Positions 9,693-20,645 of a DNA stretch of 64,000 nucleotides are shown one piece after another (within the stretch, counting starts at the first letter, position 1; each line of letters starts with the position of its first letter). The notes beneath the pieces are model-generated. The model ran no database searches. It saw only the letters and a program-made list of their open reading frames with translations, and had not been told where the DNA came from. A program made the position numbers and the translations under genes. The stretch is taken from positions 930,001-994,000 of the forward strand of contig NHNY01000004.1 in assembly GCA_002786065.1 (NCBI GenBank). Direction: 5' to 3'. The stretch is from Microcyclospora pomicola. Taxonomy: Eukaryota; Ascomycota; Dothideomycetes; Capnodiales.

Positions 9693-12600
9693 TCATAAGT
9701 TCACTCCCCCCTCGCAGCTGCTGCTTCTTGCCAACTCCTGCCTCTCGTGCTTCTTGCCCCTTGGCCCATGCTGCTCCGCCTGCCTCTGACGCCGCTTCTG
9801 CTTCTGCTTCTTCCGCTTCTCCTTGTTCTTCCACTTCCGCGCCTCCTGTTTCACCTCCTCCTCCCGCTTCTTCTCCCTCAGCTCTTCCTTCCGCTCATGC
9901 CACTCCTTCTTCTGCTCTTCCAACTCCTCCGTCGATCGACCATAGATCGCACACCACTCCGCCCACGTCGCGCGCGAGATCTGGCGCGCTTTGCTCAGAC
10001 GCTTCTCGTGGCGGTTCCGCGGCGCACAAGACCACGGGTGCCACGGATGCTTGACGCCGCCGAACTTCGGGAGACAGGCACAAGGCCGGTACTGGATGGA
10101 CCGGCGCAGCAGGAAGTCGGTCACTTTGATCCTCGTGGGGCTGCGAGGCGCGGTCGGGTAGGCGCGGCCGGCTTGCCCTTCTTCTATGTCAGCCGCCGCG
10201 TCGACGACTGGGCGGTCAACATGATAGCCTCTCTGCCGGTCTTGCATCATTGAGGGCGGAGGAGTATCATCGTTAGAACCGGACGACGATGAGTCGGATG
10301 AGGATGAGCTGGACGAGGGTCTACGGCGGGTGTGCGAGTCGCGGTGTTCGTCGCTACGCCCTCGAGGATGTCCTCTGCCGTAAAAGTCAGGTTGCCACAG
10401 TGCCGGGCCCGGGAGCTCGTTATCATGGTCGTGCTTCGACGCAAGATCGTAAGACTCTTTGGCATACTTTCCGAATGCATACAGTTCAAGCGCGGTGTAC
10501 CGCCACTGGGGTAGCTCGGCCAGGCAAGAGATCATCAGCAAGATGAGGTGGCGGTCCTCGTCCTCCCACAACCCCGGCATCGCCGTCGGTCCCATCACGG
10601 CCTTCTGGTAGCTGGTGCCAATGTCCTCTTTGGTGCCACACCACGACTTGTAGAGACCGTGGGTGATGACCTCGTAAAGGGTTGCGCCGAAGGAGTAAAC
10701 GTCACATGCCGTGGTAATCATGTCTCTGCCCATGTACATCTGGGGCATAGCAAAGAAGATCTCCTCGCGTTCGAGCTCCGGGGGGAGGTAGCCATAGGTT
10801 CCTCCCCAGTTGCCGATCTGGCTTGTCTGCGTGCCTGCGATACCGAAATCACCCAGGACGATATTGGGGAGCCCATTTGGTTCTGCTTTGCCCCATCGTA
10901 GGAAGATGTTGTCGGGTTTGATATCAGCGTGTATGATGGGTTCCCAACCTAGGACAGGTCTGGCTGGCATCTGATTCCCGTCGGTGGATGGTGGAAGTCC
11001 ACAGTGCATATAGGCGAGGGCGTCGGCCATGGACGCGATGAAGTGGTAGATGAACAGTCGTGGTGTGATGGGTTTACGCATGCTTCCGAAATGATGGATG
11101 AGCTTGGACAGGTCACCGCCAGTACAATACTCCAGAACTATGCAAGCGCCTAAGTTCGGCGCCGGAGCATTGTCCGCGACGGCGAAGTGATACTTGATGA
11201 TGTTGGGATGGTGGTGCGTCTTCAATCGGGTTTCGAATATCATCAGCTCACGTCCGTACGTCAGGATACCTGTCTCGTTTGCAATGGGCAGACGCTCGTA
11301 GCGTTCTTTCTTGACAACGAACAATTGCTTTGTACGCACATGCTCCACGACCTCGACCTCGCCCTGATTGCCTTTCTCGAGCTTAACATCGACCCCAAGC
11401 CCGCTGAGGAATTCCCAGTCGGCAAGTCCCAGTTGCTGCTGTGCGTATCCGGTCATTCTAGCTCTGTCTGGCATAATTATTCCTGTTGGAAGCCCGACGA
11501 TCGGAGCATCAGGAACCGTAGCCGTGGCAGAGAGCCTCAGTGCTCTTGGTGGGTTCTTGACCATCCCTTGGAACCTAGGATCTAAAATTGGTGACGGACG
11601 CAGCACGGGTTGTTCATGTATTACAGCCATTACATCGTGCAAAATCGGGCCGCCAGCCAGATCTGCTCCATGAGGTGTACCATGCTGGCGATGATCGTCA
11701 TTGGGGCGATGCTGAGCGAGGCCATTGAGCATGGGGTCTGCCAGTCCTGGGCTTGCATCACCATGCTCACTTTTGATGTTGCGGCGTCGTCGTAACGGTT
11801 TGATGACTTTCGGTCTGCCGTTTGCAGCGTGCAGGCCCTTTCCGAGATTGTTGCCGGAGCTCTTATTGAGTGCTTCGACAGAATCACGATCGCGTTTGGT
11901 GTCTTTGTGCTCCTTGCTCACATCCGGTTTGGCCGTATCGCCATAAAGAGTGTCTTTTAGACTTCCACAAGCTTCCACGCTGTCCGCTACGGACTCATCA
12001 TCAGGCGAATAGATACGTGCTGCAGCTTTTACGGGCTTCCGGCCAACTTGCTTCGCGGGCTTTTTATCCGTAACATTCTGCTGCGAGGGTTGGAAGGTGT
12101 GATAAATGACGTTGTCCCCGGCCTGGGCAGAATTTGGAATCAAAAGGGTCCGCTTGCCAGGCCCCTGAGGGTCTTCACTGACTTTATTCGCACTCACGAT
12201 CTTCAATGCCATTTGGGACGAATCTCTGAGTAAGTTCTGTGGTAAAGGATGATCGGGGTCCGTATATAGAAGTAGCTGGTACGCCCCATTTTCTTCGACA
12301 ATGGTAAAATCGCCAGTACCCCTGAACACGATCCGCGGTGGTGACTGAGTTGGTGGCTGCGGTTCCTCTTGTTGTGGATGCTCCTGACCCGATGACTCTA
12401 GCACTGTCACTGGTGCTGCTTCTGGCAGAGCAGACGAAGGCAGCGCCTGGGAGTCCAGCGATGACGATGTCTGGACTGACGCTGGTGGTGATACTGCTTG
12501 TACCATATCGAATTGCTGTCGGTCCTGAGGCCAGGATATCTCAGAAATCGACGATGGCCATGACTCAGCCGGGCTGGGTGCTGCGTGTGGCACTTCCACC

Positions 12601-12761
12601 GCTCGCAACGCTTCCAATTCAGGGAGTTGAGGTACATCGAGCATTCGGGGCAGCTGCGAAATCGTGGGCGAAGCCGCATACATCTCATCATACTGGAGCT
12701 CCTTCTTCTGCTGCTTCTGGCCCCTGTGGAGCAGCTTCTTGAACGCAGCGAATAGAGGCAT
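9693..12761 (-). CDS. Large Ser/Thr protein kinase, NIMA/NEK-like
   Basis: A single 1022-residue frame starts MPLFAAFKKLL. The first ~430 residues are low-complexity and Pro/Ser/Gln-rich. The kinase domain spans about 440-770: glycine loop EKGNQGEVEVV, VAIK-type lysine in FVVKKER, αC glutamate in GRELMIFE, catalytic loop HADIKPDN (HAD in place of HRD, with the catalytic Asp kept), GDFG, and GTYGYLPPE in the activation segment. All residues for activity are present. A Ser-rich stretch and a strongly basic Lys/Glu/Arg tail (about residues 930-1010) follow, which is a likely coiled coil or nuclear-targeting region. It resembles lineage-expanded fungal NEK-like kinases rather than a named yeast kinase. 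Substrates are unknown. No intron was needed. Confidence 0.85.
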   Translation of the reverse strand: MPLFAAFKKLLHRGQKQQKKELQYDEMYAASPTISQLPRMLDVPQLPELEALRAVEVPHAAPSPAESWPSSISEISWPQDRQQFDMVQAVSPPASVQTSSSLDSQALPSSALPEAAPVTVLESSGQEHPQQEEPQPPTQSPPRIVFRGTGDFTIVEENGAYQLLLYTDPDHPLPQNLLRDSSQMALKIVSANKVSEDPQGPGKRTLLIPNSAQAGDNVIYHTFQPSQQNVTDKKPAKQVGRKPVKAAARIYSPDDESVADSVEACGSLKDTLYGDTAKPDVSKEHKDTKRDRDSVEALNKSSGNNLGKGLHAANGRPKVIKPLRRRRNIKSEHGDASPGLADPMLNGLAQHRPNDDHRQHGTPHGADLAGGPILHDVMAVIHEQPVLRPSPILDPRFQGMVKNPPRALRLSATATVPDAPIVGLPTGIIMPDRARMTGYAQQQLGLADWEFLSGLGVDVKLEKGNQGEVEVVEHVRTKQLFVVKKERYERLPIANETGILTYGRELMIFETRLKTHHHPNIIKYHFAVADNAPAPNLGACIVLEYCTGGDLSKLIHHFGSMRKPITPRLFIYHFIASMADALAYMHCGLPPSTDGNQMPARPVLGWEPIIHADIKPDNIFLRWGKAEPNGLPNIVLGDFGIAGTQTSQIGNWGGTYGYLPPELEREEIFFAMPQMYMGRDMITTACDVYSFGATLYEVITHGLYKSWCGTKEDIGTSYQKAVMGPTAMPGLWEDEDRHLILLMISCLAELPQWRYTALELYAFGKYAKESYDLASKHDHDNELPGPALWQPDFYGRGHPRGRSDEHRDSHTRRRPSSSSSSSDSSSSGSNDDTPPPSMMQDRQRGYHVDRPVVDAAADIEEGQAGRAYPTAPRSPTRIKVTDFLLRRSIQYRPCACLPKFGGVKHPWHPWSCAPRNRHEKRLSKARQISRATWAEWCAIYGRSTEELEEQKKEWHERKEELREKKREEEVKQEARKWKNKEKRKKQKQKRRQRQAEQHGPRGKKHERQELARSSSCEGGVNL

Positions 12762-13669
12762 TATCCCGCTGTACCAGCGGGGTACTCCAATGAAATGTGT
12801 CGAAGTCGGAAAGGACCTGCTCCAGCAGGGATGGGTTGTAATGTGTTTGCTTCGAAGAACACTGGTGGATGTTTCCTCTCCTTAACCTGCTGGAGGAGAA
12901 TCTCCACAAGCTCGGTGGAGGTCTTGTTGGTAGCAGACTGGTCAAGGTGCTAATGAAAGATACCAATGATCGAGGTAATGTTATCCTGAGTAGAGCAAAG
13001 GAAAAGCCATTCGACGGGGATATGAGCGTGAAGAAGTACATGGCCGGACTTCAGGAGGTGTTCTCGCCAATAAAGGCATGACAATGGCGTTGATGAAGCC
13101 ACGCGAGACAAACACTTGTCCGGGGTCAATTCACATTGCTTTGTTGTCATCGCCGAAGTGGCATGTAAAAGCTGATGCTGATTGTCCGCAAACCCGAGCA
13201 GCATAGTCGAGGCATAGTCGTGATTTTGCGTTTCCTGTGATGTCTTTGATTCACCGCTGGCGTATAGTCTCCTGAAGTGGTCCTGACACATTTTGCGAAG
13301 GAAGAGATAAGAGTCCTTGTTTCTCAATGACCAGGAGCAAGGCTCAGGTTCCCTTGTTTGCCATCAGTAGTTGAGCAATAAGGGTGGCTACCTGTCAGCA
13401 GAGAGAGCCATGCAAAGTTTTGTTCGACAGATGTGCGAACCTGAGTCGCATATGTATGTCCGGTGCGTGCATTTCAAGCATTGAAAGCCGACCACACATT
13501 CCATGTATTGAAAGCATCCCAAGCAAAGTGACTCACCGACCGCCCCAACCCCATACGTGTGCATCCCAGCCTCTCCACGTCCTGGCTTCCATCCAGCCCC
13601 TTTGTACTCCATCACCTCAAAACGCAAATTCTCGTATGCCATGAAGCTGCAGGTCAGGACCATTGGTGA

Positions 13670-13687
13670 TAGGTAGGTAGGTAGGTA
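13670..13687. repeat. (TAGG)n microsatellite
   Basis: Four tandem TAGG units plus TA. Confidence 0.9.
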
Positions 13688-13740
13688 TAGAAGGCTGCGA
13701 GAATCATGTCACGGAAGAGGGTGATTTGGTGCAAATGTGA

Positions 13741-13794
13741 TGAGAAAGAGCTAGAAGGAGAAGGAGTAAGAGGGAGAGAGAGAGAAGAGAAGAT
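13741..13794. repeat. Purine-rich (GA)n low-complexity tract
   Basis: An almost pure A/G run on the plus strand with GAGAGA and GAAG units. Confidence 0.85.
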
Positions 13795-13974
13795 GTAGGT
13801 CAAACGCTTGGCACTGTTTTGATGTTGCTTCTGCAGGAGGTCCGTCGCATAGTGTTACATCGAATGGCGCTGGTAGAGCTGTGTGTGTATACTACCGGGT
13901 GGGTATGTGAATCGCTGAAAACTTATCGACCGTCCCATTCGTGCGGTACGGTCAGGTATGCACAGCACACGCTC

Positions 13975-14003
13975 GGTAAGGTAAGGTAAGGCAGGGTAAG
14001 GTA
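13975..14003. repeat. (GGTAA)n microsatellite
   Basis: Five near-perfect 5-bp units, one interrupted by GCA. Confidence 0.85.
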
Positions 14004-14241
14004 CATGTGTTCCATCGTACAGCCGCCGATCGATTGGAGGATCTTTGGTCATCCTTCTCGCACGTCTCATGATCATCGCTGGAGAATTCTGCATAGACAG
14101 ACGAAGACGCAAGACTCCAGGATCCCAACGCATTTATGCATGTATGCAACGCCTCGCCGCCCAATATCATGCCGAGAGAATCCCAGCAAGCACCCCATCA
14201 GACCTCCGTATGACGGGAGTCCGGACTCGTGTCGAAATGAA

Positions 14242-15929
14242 TCAGATCTTGACGTCTCGCATCTCGTCCTCGATGGCGCCGCCAGCACCCGCAGTCGGCA
14301 CGTTGGACAGATCGACCACGGCCATCTCGTCGCCGCTGAGGACGCCGCTACTGAGTTTTGATTTCGGCAAGCTGCTGCGGTTTTCGGCATTCTCGTCAGC
14401 GGGCGAGTCGAGCGAGACCAGGTTGTCTGTACGCGCAAATGCTTGACTTGCTCGCGGCGTGTCCACCGATACGAGACTGTCGGCTTTGACGCTGTTCTCC
14501 ACTTCCGTGTCCAGTCTCAGTGGCTGTGCGGACTCTTCGGTGACTTTGGCCAGCGGACTCGAGATATGTGTTCGAGGACTCGATGTGGCGGGCTGCTTGC
14601 CATTCGAGAAACGATTCGGGCTCCGGCCTCGGCCACCATCATCCGAGCTTGCGGTCGGGCTGATGTAGGGCGAGAGGCTGTTGGTCTGTCCAGGAACATT
14701 GCTATTGATCCGAAGAGGCCGCTTGTTGGGTCGTTTCCGTCCGTATTTCTGGTCTGATCTCCACCGCAGAATGTCAATGTAAGCCGGTTCCACGCCCGGT
14801 TGCTTGAACTCTCGTAGCTTCAATTCCTTTGTGTCTTCGTCAATAAACCATTTATCCGTGGCCATGTCGTCGGCAAGCGTCGCAAGGAAAGCAGACCAGG
14901 AACGCGAGACAACGTATTTGCAGTCGTAGTCACGGCCCATCAAAATGACTTGACCCCACTTGCCCGTCGGGCCCGGAGCGAGATCGATGGCGATGTTGTT
15001 TCCTCCCCAGTCGCGCGCCATTGGGATCCAAGCTGGGTGCGCATAAGACTTCTGAATCGCACCAGGAGGCTGGGAATCCTGCTTGTCCAGCAATTCTTCC
15101 CGCCATTGGGGGTTGGCGGACTGTGAAGGTTGTGCGACCGGAATTGCCGAAGCTGAAGAGCCCGCGAACGCTTTGATCGGCGCTTGCGGGACCTCGTACA
15201 CTCGATCGTCACTGAAGTATGCCTCGTTCACAGCACGCCACTGTCGCCATTCCTGTACAATCTCTTCACAGTCGAGCAACATGCAGCCAAAGACGACGCC
15301 GGTCGGTATGCCTCCGCGCTCCTGCCCATCATGCACCTGTAATGACTCGCGCACCTCCTGTGGGAGTGTGCAGTCCAGCTCATGCTCCAACTCGTTGACA
15401 TCATTGATGGTCGCGGCAAATCCTAGATTCTCGAACAATTCTTCGTAGTTGTCCTCCAGCCAGCGGTCAATGCGCTTCCACGAATGACCCACGGGCGGCG
15501 GCGGCGGGAGGCCATCGCTGAAGGCTTGCATCTGGATCTCTCCAGTGCCAATCTCCTCCATCTTGGCATCCATACCAGAGCCCTGTCTCTGCAACGGCTT
15601 GCGGCCGCCTGGGTGGTATGACGTTGGTGGTGATGCGGCGCCATTGCTACTCACGAATCCGTTGCCAGCTTCGAGATCATGTGCGTATGCAGAGCTGAGG
15701 TCGGTGCGAGACTCATCTGCGCTGGGTGCGCCGGCTGTGAAGGGGGTGTGGCGGTTTTGCGGTAGTGGAACGTGGTTGCCGGTCCGATAAGGGGAGTCGT
15801 GTGAAGCGTGGCGGTCATTGGAGGTCATGGTATGCCAGAAGGCGCGCCATTGGGAGGAGAGCCTGAAAGTACATGTCAGCGGACAATGGAGATGATCCAG
15901 AACGAGAGAAATCCTCACGTTGGAGCCAT
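14242..15929 (-). CDS. SMI1: Cell-wall synthesis regulator Smi1/Knr4
   Basis: Smi1/Knr4 couples cell-wall integrity signalling (Slt2 pathway) to glucan and chitin synthesis. An 11-nt first coding exon (15929-15919, ATG GCT CCA AC) joins across a 56-nt intron (15918-15863) to the main exon 15862-14242, giving 543 residues. The N-terminus MAPTLSSQWRAFWHTMTSND followed by RHASHDSPYR matches filamentous-fungal family members, which supports the tiny exon. The SMI1/KNR4 fold covers roughly residues 130-370 (SWKRIDRWLEDNYEELFENL, PQEVRESLQVHDGQE, WIPMARDWGGNNIAIDLAPG, ATDKWFIDEDTKELKLREF). The C-terminal ~170 residues are disordered and Ser/Pro-rich, as known for Knr4. An open frame that begins inside the intron gives a false longer N-terminus. 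Confidence 0.93.
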
Positions 15930-16632
15930 GATTGTGTGGTGGTTATAAGCAAGTCGTGGTGTTTATTTCGAAGGGGCTTTAAAAGCAGGGCAGCTGCCGC
16001 AGATGACCAAAAGCAAGAAGTCCGACAATGACGGCGAGTGTGATGCTGAGTCGAGTATCTGCTGACCACAGCGGTGAAGGAGGAGGAAAAATGCGAGCAA
16101 TGTGTTGTCGAGGTCGCGATATTATCACTGAAATGCGCGTGTCGCGACGTGTAGTAGTGTGGTAACTGGTGGAGTTGTGAAGTTCCACCACTTGTTGTTG
16201 TATTACCCCCTGTCTGCGTTTCCGCGTCAGGGCAGGAAATGCGCACAGCTACGTCAGGAAATGGCTCCTGCTTCCGAACCCGAAGAAACGATGCCGGTAC
16301 GGTCAGAACGATAACTTCCACCGATCTCTCGTTGGTATAGTTGATAGTCCATCGTCTTTGATCCCCAGCTCCCGTTCACTGATCAATGAAGACATCCTTG
16401 GCAAATGGACTCGCAGTGTTTCGTCTTCAGTACATTGAAGAATTCACCTCTGACAATTGTTTACCGAACAAGGTCGACGATGTGGACGAGGGCTACAAGA
16501 CAACTTCTTGAGACATGACATTGCATCGTAAGCACTTTTAAGATCCACGGGGCCTCCATCAGGCCTGCCATCCTTGATCTGAGCTATGCAGATGTGATAC
16601 GTACTAATCGTCAAGATCCATTACGGGACAAG
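15930..16632. other. Intergenic, SMI1 promoter side
   Basis: Open frames here (for example 15815-16321, minus) have no recognisable content and overlap the SMI1 5' leader. No other feature is seen. Confidence 0.6.
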
Positions 16633-17981
16633 CTAGCTATGCCACTCTTCTCGAGTAGAAGAGGTAACACTATGTCCCTGACGAGCATTCTCGTGATTGC
16701 CTTCTCCCATTTGATGGACCCCGGACCAAACAGTGACCTCATTTGTATTCATAGATGGCATTTCCAGGCTATCACTTGAATCTTTCGTGCTCGATCGCGA
16801 GCGACTGGAGCGGCTGAAGCGGCTGCGCATCGGGTCAAGAAGGGTCTGTCTTGTGAAACTCATGGTGTTCTCCACCATGGCTTTCAGAGGGTGGAGTTTG
16901 CCGTCAAACAACGCAGGTAGTGCCGGCAGACAGGCCACTATGATTGTGGTGTCGATCTCAAACATACTCAAGATGTTGACGGCAGCAAAGTTCCATGTTA
17001 TGTCCGGCGAGTTGTTCTGCACAATTCGGTAGTAAAGCCCCAGACAGCCTGCCAGGACCGCGCTGCGACTCGCGTCAGCTACATCTCTGTTCGCCAGAGC
17101 CGAGACGCTCAGCTTATACCGGTCAGGAAGACCAGAGCTAGAGCAAGCTTTCTCTGGCGGTGCATCTGCAGTGGGAAGATGCCCCACAAAGGAACGACGA
17201 GTAAGGCAACGTCGGTAACAATGTTCAGGCCGGCAGCAACGATGTAAACAAGCGATGTTCTGCCTGAGCACGCCACATACGCAAGACCGATTGGTGCGCA
17301 TCTACCGATGGACCAGAAAAGAGCGAAGAAGGATACGAAAAAAGACCAGGCAATCACAGTCCAAATAGCGATCTTGAGGGATCGCTTGATCGAAAAATTG
17401 CGTAAGAAGAACGAGGCAAGCGCTACTTTGGTAGAGATCAAAGTTGGCACGAAATAAAAGTAGCCAATTGTTCGAAGCAGCCAAGGGACATGTCAGTTTA
17501 ACGAGTGCACGACGAGTGATGGAACATACAGGAAGACGTATGATCAGCGTCTCGGCCGAGATGTTCCACATGTGAACGTCGGCAAGAACAGCAGCGCCTG
17601 GATCTGTGTTGACGGGAGTGCTTCGAGTGTATCAAGAGTTGTCACCAACAAAATATCACGAGCCCCGAGTACACAAGAGCGCATATGAGGGCCACCACGA
17701 GCCAGACTGTCGCAGTGTCAGCAGGCTGGTTCTACATGCCACTAAAGGTGCATGTTACCATCGTCCCGACCAGCGCATCTACTGACCCAGACACGAGCAT
17801 AGATTCGTAGGGCGCAGCACAGCACGGTAAGGGCGGCGAAGATTGCGCCGAGTGCTATCACGACTGGCCTAGTGGTCCCATCAGCACCCGGGTCTGCAAA
17901 GTTCGGCGTCTTGCCAGGTGGCGGAGATATGCCCGGGATAGTCGAGAGCGTCTCGGGCGAGATCCCTGCAAGGTAAGACAT
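16633..17981 (-). pseudogene. Pth11-like / fungal rhodopsin-domain membrane protein, probably degraded
   Basis: Pieces of the fungal seven-helix rhodopsin-type domain (PTH11-like G-protein-coupled receptor family) follow in order on the minus strand. They are an N-terminus MSYLAGISPETLSTIPG with a first helix ending LRIYARVWV (17981-17759), then WLVVALICALVYSGLVIF (from 17707), then HMWNISAETLIIRLP, then YFYFVPTLISTKVALASFFL, then two further helices, and a Ser/Arg-rich cytosolic tail ending at 16633. The first two introns can be drawn with GT-AG ends. The third (after RLP, about 17522-17457) has a good donor and a CTGAC branch but no AG anywhere before the next exon. The fifth junction (about 17120-17080) needs an intron of only ~41 nt. 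Either the gene is decaying or the sequence has errors. Identity is good; functionality is doubtful. Confidence 0.65.
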
Positions 17982-18724
17982 ATTTGCGAACTGCCCGTGT
18001 TAGTCGTGCGCATGAGGTGTAGAGAAAGGAAGACGAAGCCTGGCGAGCCTGGGTGAGGCTGAGGGAAGGAGGTCTATTAAGAGACGTCAGCCTCGGGGGC
18101 TTGATGTTTGGCCATAGGTTACATTCCTCCAACCTCACCAGACCTGGAAGTTCGATTCGCCCAGTAGAACAGAGGTATCTTATCTGACAGACACAACGAC
18201 GCATGCGACAAAACGTTCCCTCTACAGTACCACGCTTACCCGCAGCGTGGCTGCGTTGATCTGCACGGCATGGCTACCGTCTCAGCTTAGCTTGGTGTGT
18301 CTGACTGTCCCCGGTGTGGGGGGCTGTATCTGCATGACAAACACGAACCTTTGATCCTTGCGCACCATTATTGAGGCTCCCAACAACGATCGCGCTCCTT
18401 CGACGCTGTGCAAGCAGGTCAACACGATCCTGTTAGCTTCGCGATGACAGGATGCCGCTTCTTCAGCAATGGGAAAGTGCCTTTCTATAATGCGATTGTG
18501 CACACAGCCCGATGCTGCTCGAGGCCTATGGCTACTCTAGACCATATGGGCTATGTGCCCAACCCCTATGCTACTTGAATCTTGGTCAGTTCCTTTTTAC
18601 AATCTTCGATGACACCGCATCGCGCATGGATTACACTTGTCGTTCTTTCGGTCTGCTTCGCTCAATTGTCACGGACTTTGAAAAGATTCTCATGACTGCT
18701 TCGAAACTGGACAGCAACGGTGCC
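17982..18724. other. Intergenic, divergent between receptor and P450
   Basis: No gene is seen. An in-frame extension of the downstream P450 reaches 18512, but the start at 18725 fits a normal membrane anchor better. Confidence 0.5.
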
Positions 18725-20645
18725 ATGGCGTCCAACGCCGCGAGATATCCCATCTATGTCTCTTCAGAAGTCCTGCTCTGGACTTTGCGAGCAAGCTGGG
18801 TCCAGCTTGGTTGGTCTTGGGTTGCGACAGTCGAAGCTCTGTTATGTCTAATGGGAGCGGTTTTGCTGATTCCATCCATTGGAAAATGGACTCGCGGCTG
18901 GCGCTGGCTTTTCTACGGGCCAAGGCTCTTGGCTGAGAATTATGTTAGTATAGAACTATACGAATCAAATGACCGTCAGCTAAATAATGCTTCACAGAAA
19001 TATGGCATTCCATTCACCGTCCAAACTCCAGAGGCGCCGTACCTTGTTGTGTCTTCGAAAGAACACATACGGGATATCAGTAATCTTGGGGAAAATCGCT
19101 TCTCGCTCGTAGCGGTAGCCGAGGAGGTAAGTGACTAATTTGGGCATTACAGCCAGATGATGTCGGGTATGCTAAACCTGCGCACCGTTCAACAGATCTT
19201 CCAGCCAAAGCATACTATGAATGGTGTGGACATGGGAGCTCTCGACATGCATCGGAGACTTCTCAGGAAGACATCCTTGAAGCTTCCATCGTCGACCGCA
19301 GCAATGAGAACCTTGATCGAGCGTGCATTCTCCGCAGCGATGCAGGAGGTCGACAGAGATGAAGGCTCGTGGATACATCTCCGCAGCTTCCCGATGGCGA
19401 CACGAATCATCAGTCTAGCCAATGCGTACATGTTTTTTGGTCAAGAGCTGTCCGAAGATGCTGCTTTTGTTGCTGATGCGCTGCAATACGCTCACGATGT
19501 GATCTTCTCCGGCGAAGTGATCCGGGTGACTCCCAGAATACTGGCTCCGTATGTATCAAGTCCTTCGATTGGCGGTATAGAAACTAAACGCATCTAGCTT
19601 AACCGCAATGCTCGTAACGCGAAACCACAGAGCTTCTAAAGCGGTGAGAATCAAACTGCTGAAAACTATCAGGCAGCGAATCTTCTTAACACAAGCCAAC
19701 ATGGTAAGCGACGTCGTCTCAAATGACTTGTCCAGTCCTGATCGTCATCACCACCAGAGCACCCACAACGACTACCTCCAAGGTATCATCGGTTCCGTGA
19801 GCCTCGATACCCCAGATCGGGTGACTTGTATCTCCAACCATTTGTTAGCCTTGTGGTTTGCATCGATACACCAACCCGCCATGGTATGTTGTTCGGAGAG
19901 TTGCTTGGAACAGCCGGATTCTGATCGTGTCCAAGACTCTCCTCTATGCAATGCACGACCTTTGCTCGCACCCGGGGTTTATCGTACTGCTTCGCGAAGA
20001 AATCGAATCGTCCCAAGCTTCCTTGCGGTCGGGAAAGGTTAGCGATTTACACTTGCTCGACGGTTTCCTGAAGAAGTCGACTCGAATCAACACCGCCGAG
20101 ACTAGTAAGTCTGCGCACCTCCAGCTCGTGCGATGGTGCGTTGCTGACATCCTTCACTAAAGTTTCCTTGCGTCGCAAAGTAGTGCAATCGAGCACTCTC
20201 AGCGACGGGATCGAAGTACCGGCTGAATATTGGATCTGCGTTCCTCAGCGTGAAATCATGAACGACCCTGCACTGTATCCCAACGCAGGGGAGTTCGATG
20301 GGTTCAGGTTTCTCAAGCAGCGGAACGCCCGTGTCAGATTTGAGGATGATCCCGGCGCCCGTCTCACCGACGTGCATCCACTGTATCCCTTCTGGGGCCT
20401 GGGGAAAGATACTTGGTGAGTTGATGAAAATCGCTCCTCTTGCATCTTCATCGAAATCTGTGTTTACGATCGAGAACAGCCCTGGCCGATTCTACGCTGC
20501 CCACATCCTGAAACTTTCCATGATCCATGTTCTCGAGCACTTCGATATCACGACGGTCGGGGCGCCAGAGGTCCAGCTGATCTGGTGGCGATCGGCCCGG
20601 CTGCCATGGTACAAGAACACTCTTTCGTTCCGGGAGCGGGCTTGA
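18725..20645 (+). CDS. Cytochrome P450, ent-kaurene-oxidase-like group, probably inactive
   Basis: Seven exons (18725-18943, 18998-19126, 19157-19548, 19598-19883, 19936-20104, 20163-20415, 20480-20645) give 537 residues. Features in order: an N-terminal membrane anchor (VEALLCLMGAVLLIPSIGKW), the I-helix FASIHQPAM of the FAAIHTT type used by CYP503-like enzymes, TLLYAMHDLCSHP, the K-helix, EFDGFRFLK, and heme loop PFWGLGKDTCPGRF. The heme cysteine codon is split by the last intron (TG|C). Two faults suggest loss of function: the invariant K-helix ExxR reads KSTR (20074-20085), and the intron at 19127-19156 would be only 30 nt. The usual acid-Thr pair of helix I is also absent, though this group varies there. 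It may be a pseudogene. It lies tandem with a second, unrelated P450. Confidence 0.75.

Larger units (their letters stand above)
12762..14241. other. 1.5-kb intergenic region with microsatellites
   Basis: No convincing gene is seen. It contains the kinase promoter and the SMI1 3' side. Short open frames at 12688-13041 and 12950-13327 (-) lack recognisable features and probably lie in the kinase 5' UTR or promoter. Simple repeats occur at 13670-13687, 13741-13794 and 13975-14003. Confidence 0.55.

Noticed and set aside
12950-13327. A 125-codon minus-strand frame upstream of the kinase
   Set aside because: No family resemblance and no evident junction to the kinase frame; treated as leader or promoter sequence.
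18080-18170. TGGCCATAGG and GTTCGATTC resembling tRNA A and B boxes
   Set aside because: The T-stem and acceptor stem do not pair, so no tRNA fold can be drawn.
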